From: Halopseudomonas pertucinogena
GTDB taxonomy: Bacteria; Pseudomonadota; Gammaproteobacteria; Pseudomonadales; Pseudomonadaceae
Direction: 5' to 3'
Length of the DNA: 64,000 bases
Assembly: GCF_014646575.1 (NCBI RefSeq)
Contig: NZ_BMNN01000006.1
Coordinates: 105,196-169,195, forward strand
Shown here piece by piece: positions 60,651 to 64,000 of the stretch (position 1 is the first letter of the stretch; each line of letters opens with the position of its first letter). The notes beneath the pieces were generated by a model. The model did not search any database and was not told where the DNA came from. It saw nothing but the letters and a program-made list of their open reading frames with translations. The position numbers were made by a program, and so were the translations under genes.

Positions 60651-62318
60651 TTATTGCCCCCAGGAGTCGCGCAGGGTCACAGTGCGGTTGAACACCAGAT
60701 TGCCCGGACGCGAGTCCTTGTTGTCGGCGCAGAAGTAACCCTCCCGCTCGAACTGGAAGCGGTCCTCCGGCGTGGCGCCGGCCAGCGACGGCTCGGCTCT
60801 GCACCCCTTGAGCACGACCAGTGACTCGGGGTTGATGTTGTCGAGGAAGCTGCCGCCCTCTTCCGTCTTGTCCGGATTGGCCTCGGTGAACAACCGGTCG
60901 TACAGGCGCACTTCACACTCCACGCTTTCCGCAGCCGGCACCCAATGAATGACGCCCTTCACCTTGCGCCCCTCGGGGTTCTTGCCCAGGGTGTCCGGGT
61001 CGTAGGAGCACAGCAGCTCGACAATGTTGCCGTCCGCATCGGTTACCGCCTCGTCTGCGCGGATCACATAGCTGCCACGCAGACGCACCTCGCCACCGGG
61101 CACCAGGCGCTTGTAGCCCTTGGGCGGATCAACCATGTAATCGTCCCGATCGATATAGATCTCGCGACTGAACGGCAGCGTGCGCTCGCCCATGTCCTGC
61201 TTCGGATGGCGGGGCAGCGTCAGTTGCTCTACCTGGCCTTCCGGGTAATTGGTGATGGTGACCTTGAGCGGCCGCAGGACGCACATGGCGCGCGGCGCGT
61301 TGTTGTCCAGGTCGTCACGGATGCAGAACTCCAGCATGCCCATGTCGACCACTGCATCGGAGCGGGTAACGCCGATACGCTCGCAGAATTCGCGGATGGA
61401 AGCCGGCGTGTAGCCGCGACGGCGGAAGCCGCTGATGGTGGACATCCGCGGATCATCCCAGCCGGTCACATGGCCTTCGTCCACCAGCAACTTGAGCTTG
61501 CGCTTGCTGGTGATGGTGTAGTTGAGGTTCAGCCGGGCAAATTCGTACTGGCGCGGTTTGGCCGGCACCGGCAGGTTGTCCAGGAACCACTCATACAGCG
61601 GGCGGTGGTCCTCGAACTCGAGAGTACAGATCGAGTGGCTGATGTGCTCGATGGCGTCGGACTGGCCATGGGTGAAGTCATAGCTGGGATAGATGCACCA
61701 TTTGTCACCAGTCTGGTGGTGATGGGCATGGCGGATCCGATACAGAATAGGGTCCCGCATGTTCATGTTCGGTGAGGCCATGTCGATCTTCGCGCGCAGC
61801 GCACGGGCCCCATCGGGGAATTCGCCGGCCTTCATGCGCTGGAACAGATCGAGGTTTTCCTCGACGCTGCGGTCGCGGAACGGGCTGTTCTTGCCCGGCT
61901 CGGTCAGGTTGCCACGGTATTCACGGGCCTGCTCCGGCGACAGATCACAGACATAGGCCTTGCCTGCCTTGATCAGTTCGATGGCCCATGCATACAGCTG
62001 GTCGAAGTAATCCGAGGCATAACGCACGTCGCCGTCCCACTGAAAGCCCAGCCAGCGCACGTCTTCCTTGATGGAGTCGATGTATTCCTGCTCTTCCTTG
62101 GCCGGGTTGGTATCGTCGAAACGCAGATGGCAGACCCCGCCGAACTCCTTCGCCAGACCAAAGTTCAGACAGATCGACTTGGCATGACCAATATGCAGAT
62201 AGCCGTTGGGCTCCGGCGGAAAGCGCGTCACTATCCTGGTGTGCTTGCCGCTCTGCAGGTCTGCCTGCACGATCTGACGCAGAAAGTGGGCGGGTGGCGT
62301 GGTTTCCGGTTTATTCAT
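60651..62318 (-). CDS. glnS: Glutaminyl-tRNA synthetase
   Basis: A class I synthetase, 555 residues. [20 protein letters not shown] holds HIGH, and the KMSKS equivalent is [13 protein letters not shown] near residue 268. The C-terminal beta-barrels that bind the anticodon follow ([20 protein letters not shown]). [18 protein letters not shown] at 62318 matches pseudomonad GlnS starts, so I chose it over ATGs at 62336 and 62450; none has a strong ribosome site. Divergent from ppiB over about 150 bp. Confidence 0.96.
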   Translation of the reverse strand: MNKPETTPPAHFLRQIVQADLQSGKHTRIVTRFPPEPNGYLHIGHAKSICLNFGLAKEFGGVCHLRFDDTNPAKEEQEYIDSIKEDVRWLGFQWDGDVRYASDYFDQLYAWAIELIKAGKAYVCDLSPEQAREYRGNLTEPGKNSPFRDRSVEENLDLFQRMKAGEFPDGARALRAKIDMASPNMNMRDPILYRIRHAHHHQTGDKWCIYPSYDFTHGQSDAIEHISHSICTLEFEDHRPLYEWFLDNLPVPAKPRQYEFARLNLNYTITSKRKLKLLVDEGHVTGWDDPRMSTISGFRRRGYTPASIREFCERIGVTRSDAVVDMGMLEFCIRDDLDNNAPRAMCVLRPLKVTITNYPEGQVEQLTLPRHPKQDMGERTLPFSREIYIDRDDYMVDPPKGYKRLVPGGEVRLRGSYVIRADEAVTDADGNIVELLCSYDPDTLGKNPEGRKVKGVIHWVPAAESVECEVRLYDRLFTEANPDKTEEGGSFLDNINPESLVVLKGCRAEPSLAGATPEDRFQFEREGYFCADNKDSRPGNLVFNRTVTLRDSWGQ

Positions 62319-62470
62319 AGGTGCTTCGGGACTCATCCAAGAGGGTGTGGTTGGGCAGTGTAAAAAATGACGCCTATCATACCCTAAACTCGAGGATGCC
62401 TGAATCAGCCCCAGCTGATAGCATTGCACTCCTTCATTCAACCCGTACAAACAAGGCGAGGATCAATCGC

Positions 62471-62965
<495 letters not shown>

Positions 62966-62974
62966 TACCTGCAG

Positions 62975-63712
62975 ATGCGCTGTCTGTTCATCTCGGATCT
63001 GCATCTTGAAGCACAACGCCCGGACATCACCCGGGCGTTTCTGCGTTTTCTCCAGGAGCGTGCCAAGGGAGCTGGCGCTCTCTACATACTGGGCGACTTC
63101 TTTGAAGTCTGGCTCGGGGACGACAACCCCGACCCGCTGGCAGACGAAATCAGCGCGGCCCTGCTCGCCCTGTCGCGCGCCGGTACTTCCATATATGTCA
63201 TGCATGGCAACCGGGATTTCCTCATCGGCCGGGACTTCTGCCGCCGCTCCGGCTGCATCCTGCTCCGCGACCCAACCGTCATCAGGCTGAACGGCGAGCG
63301 GGTACTGCTGATGCACGGGGACAGCCTGTGCATCGATGATACCGGGTACATGCGCATGCGCCGCTGGCTGCGCAACCCGGCGAGTCTGTTCATCCTGCGC
63401 CACCTGCCCCTGCAGACCCGCCACCGCATCGGTCGCAAGCTGCGCAACGAAAGCCAGCAGCGTACTCGTTACAAGGCGCTGGATATCACCGATGTCAATC
63501 AGGACGAGGTGATCCGGGTAATGCGCGAACACAGGGCCACCACCCTCATCCATGGCCACACCCACCGCCCGGCAGTGCATTCGCTGGAGGTGGATGGCCA
63601 GACTGCACAGCGGATTGTTCTGGGGGACTGGGACAAGGATGGCTGGGCGCTGGAGGTGGATGGGGATGGGGATGGGGATGGGTATCGGCTGGGGAGTTTC
63701 GGGTTGGGTTGA
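62975..63712 (+). CDS. lpxH: UDP-2,3-diacylglucosamine diphosphatase LpxH
   Basis: Lipid A pathway enzyme that hydrolyses UDP-2,3-diacylglucosamine to lipid X. The 245-residue calcineurin-like phosphoesterase has metal motifs FISDLHLEA (D-x-H), [14 protein letters not shown] (GDxxE type), [10 protein letters not shown] (GNRD) and the C-terminal THGHTHRP-type sequence [10 protein letters not shown]. The insertion cap between residues 130-165 is present. Near the C-terminus a hexanucleotide repeat encodes DGDGDGDG. Confidence 0.94.
   Translation: MRCLFISDLHLEAQRPDITRAFLRFLQERAKGAGALYILGDFFEVWLGDDNPDPLADEISAALLALSRAGTSIYVMHGNRDFLIGRDFCRRSGCILLRDPTVIRLNGERVLLMHGDSLCIDDTGYMRMRRWLRNPASLFILRHLPLQTRHRIGRKLRNESQQRTRYKALDITDVNQDEVIRVMREHRATTLIHGHTHRPAVHSLEVDGQTAQRIVLGDWDKDGWALEVDGDGDGDGYRLGSFGLG
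63661..63682 (+). repeat. TGGGGA hexanucleotide repeat in lpxH
   Basis: Three perfect TGGGGA units (63661-63678) plus a partial one, in the last 18 codons. Copy number changes would keep frame because the unit is 6 bp. Confidence 0.8.
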
Positions 63713-63761
63713 AGGTGTTTTTTCCTGATGAGCTTCTCGCCCCCCCCGGCCACAAAAACAA

Positions 63762-63789
63762 AACCCCCGGCTCTCTCGAACCAGGGGTT
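63762..63789. terminator. Hairpin between lpxH and etfA
   Basis: AAACCCCCGG pairs with CCAGGGGTTT with one mismatch around a 9- to 10-nt loop; A-rich on the left and T-containing on the right. It probably terminates both convergent genes. Confidence 0.7.
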
Positions 63790-63814
63790 TCACTTACCGC
63801 TTCAAGCCTGTCGT

Positions 63815-64000
63815 TTACAGCTTGCTGGTCAGCTCCGGTACGATCTCGAACAGATCGCCCACCAGACCGTAATCGGCTACCTGGAAGATCGGCGCTTCCT
63901 CGTCCTTGTTGATCGCAACAATGACCTTGGAGTCCTTCATGCCCGCCAGGTGCTGGATGGCACCGGAGATGCCGACGGCGATGTACAGCTGCGGCGCAAC
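63815..64000 (-). CDS. etfA: Electron transfer flavoprotein subunit alpha, C-terminal part (5' end outside window)
   Basis: The last 61 codons of EtfA, read on the minus strand from the window edge. [40 protein letters not shown] and the end VPELTSKL are the conserved FAD-binding C-terminal domain. EtfAB takes electrons from acyl-CoA and other dehydrogenases to ETF:quinone oxidoreductase. The stop is at 63815-63817; the start and probably etfB lie beyond the window. Confidence 0.95.
   Translation of the reverse strand, partial: VAPQLYIAVGISGAIQHLAGMKDSKVIVAINKDEEAPIFQVADYGLVGDLFEIVPELTSKL

Overview
The window looks like the chromosome of a gamma-proteobacterium close to Pseudomonas. The evidence is the gene content and gene order: clpA-clpS/cspD/icd, nudJ-mnmA-hflD-purB, a 532-residue isocitrate lyase with a KQCGH active site, crfX-cmpX-sigX-oprF next to rraA-ppsA-ppsR, split pntAa/pntAb/pntB, and cysS-glnS-ppiB-lpxH. 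A complete iscR-suf operon and the protein style would suit the Halopseudomonas (P. pertucinogena) lineage, but that placement is an inference. Most of the window is GC-rich core genome. The stretch from about 40.4 to 53.6 kb is accessory, with AT-richer patches.

Layout. 0-10.5 kb: protein quality control (clpA, cut by the window edge, and clpS), cspD, icd, then nudJ-mnmA-hflD-purB and roxA-acetyltransferase-secretin-like protein. 10.5-19.9 kb: aceA behind a long leader, a thioesterase, the envelope-stress block oprF-sigX-cmpX-crfX, and rraA-ppsA divergent from ppsR. icd, aceA, ppsA and ppsR together control carbon flow between the TCA cycle, the glyoxylate shunt and gluconeogenesis. 20-28.5 kb: two paralogous TonB-dependent receptors, each behind a Fur-box-like site. 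The second leads an operon with a PepSY membrane protein, DUF2271 and DUF4198 periplasmic proteins and a membrane-anchored FMN/FAD/NADPH reductase, so ferric-chelate uptake coupled to reduction is likely. 28.5-36.6 kb: a Pmp3 peptide overlapping a diguanylate cyclase gene, then the iscR-sufBCDSATE operon with a good type 1 IscR site. 36.8-40.4 kb: an aldehyde dehydrogenase and an AsmA-family protein.

40.4-53.6 kb is the most unusual region, a type VI secretion (T6SS) effector island read on the minus strand. It starts with vgrG, a DUF4123 adaptor and a 959-residue VasX/BTH_I2691-like effector, joined by 4-bp ATGA overlaps. Next come three tandem copies (about 2.15-2.2 kb each) of a two-gene cassette (B then A) encoding DUF6708-like membrane proteins. 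Their soluble parts are nearly identical while their membrane segments differ, and one A copy is a clear mosaic of the other two. The array ends in a truncated fourth B copy, followed by two remnants of related toxin C-termini. Each remnant stops immediately before the start codon of a small two-helix membrane protein. I read this as an immunity-gene array and effector graveyard shaped by recombination. The immunity role is inferred from position.

53.7-64 kb is core again: pntAa-pntAb-pntB, an AEC-family permease, a sodium:alanine symporter, cysS-glnS divergent from ppiB-lpxH, and the 3' end of etfA.
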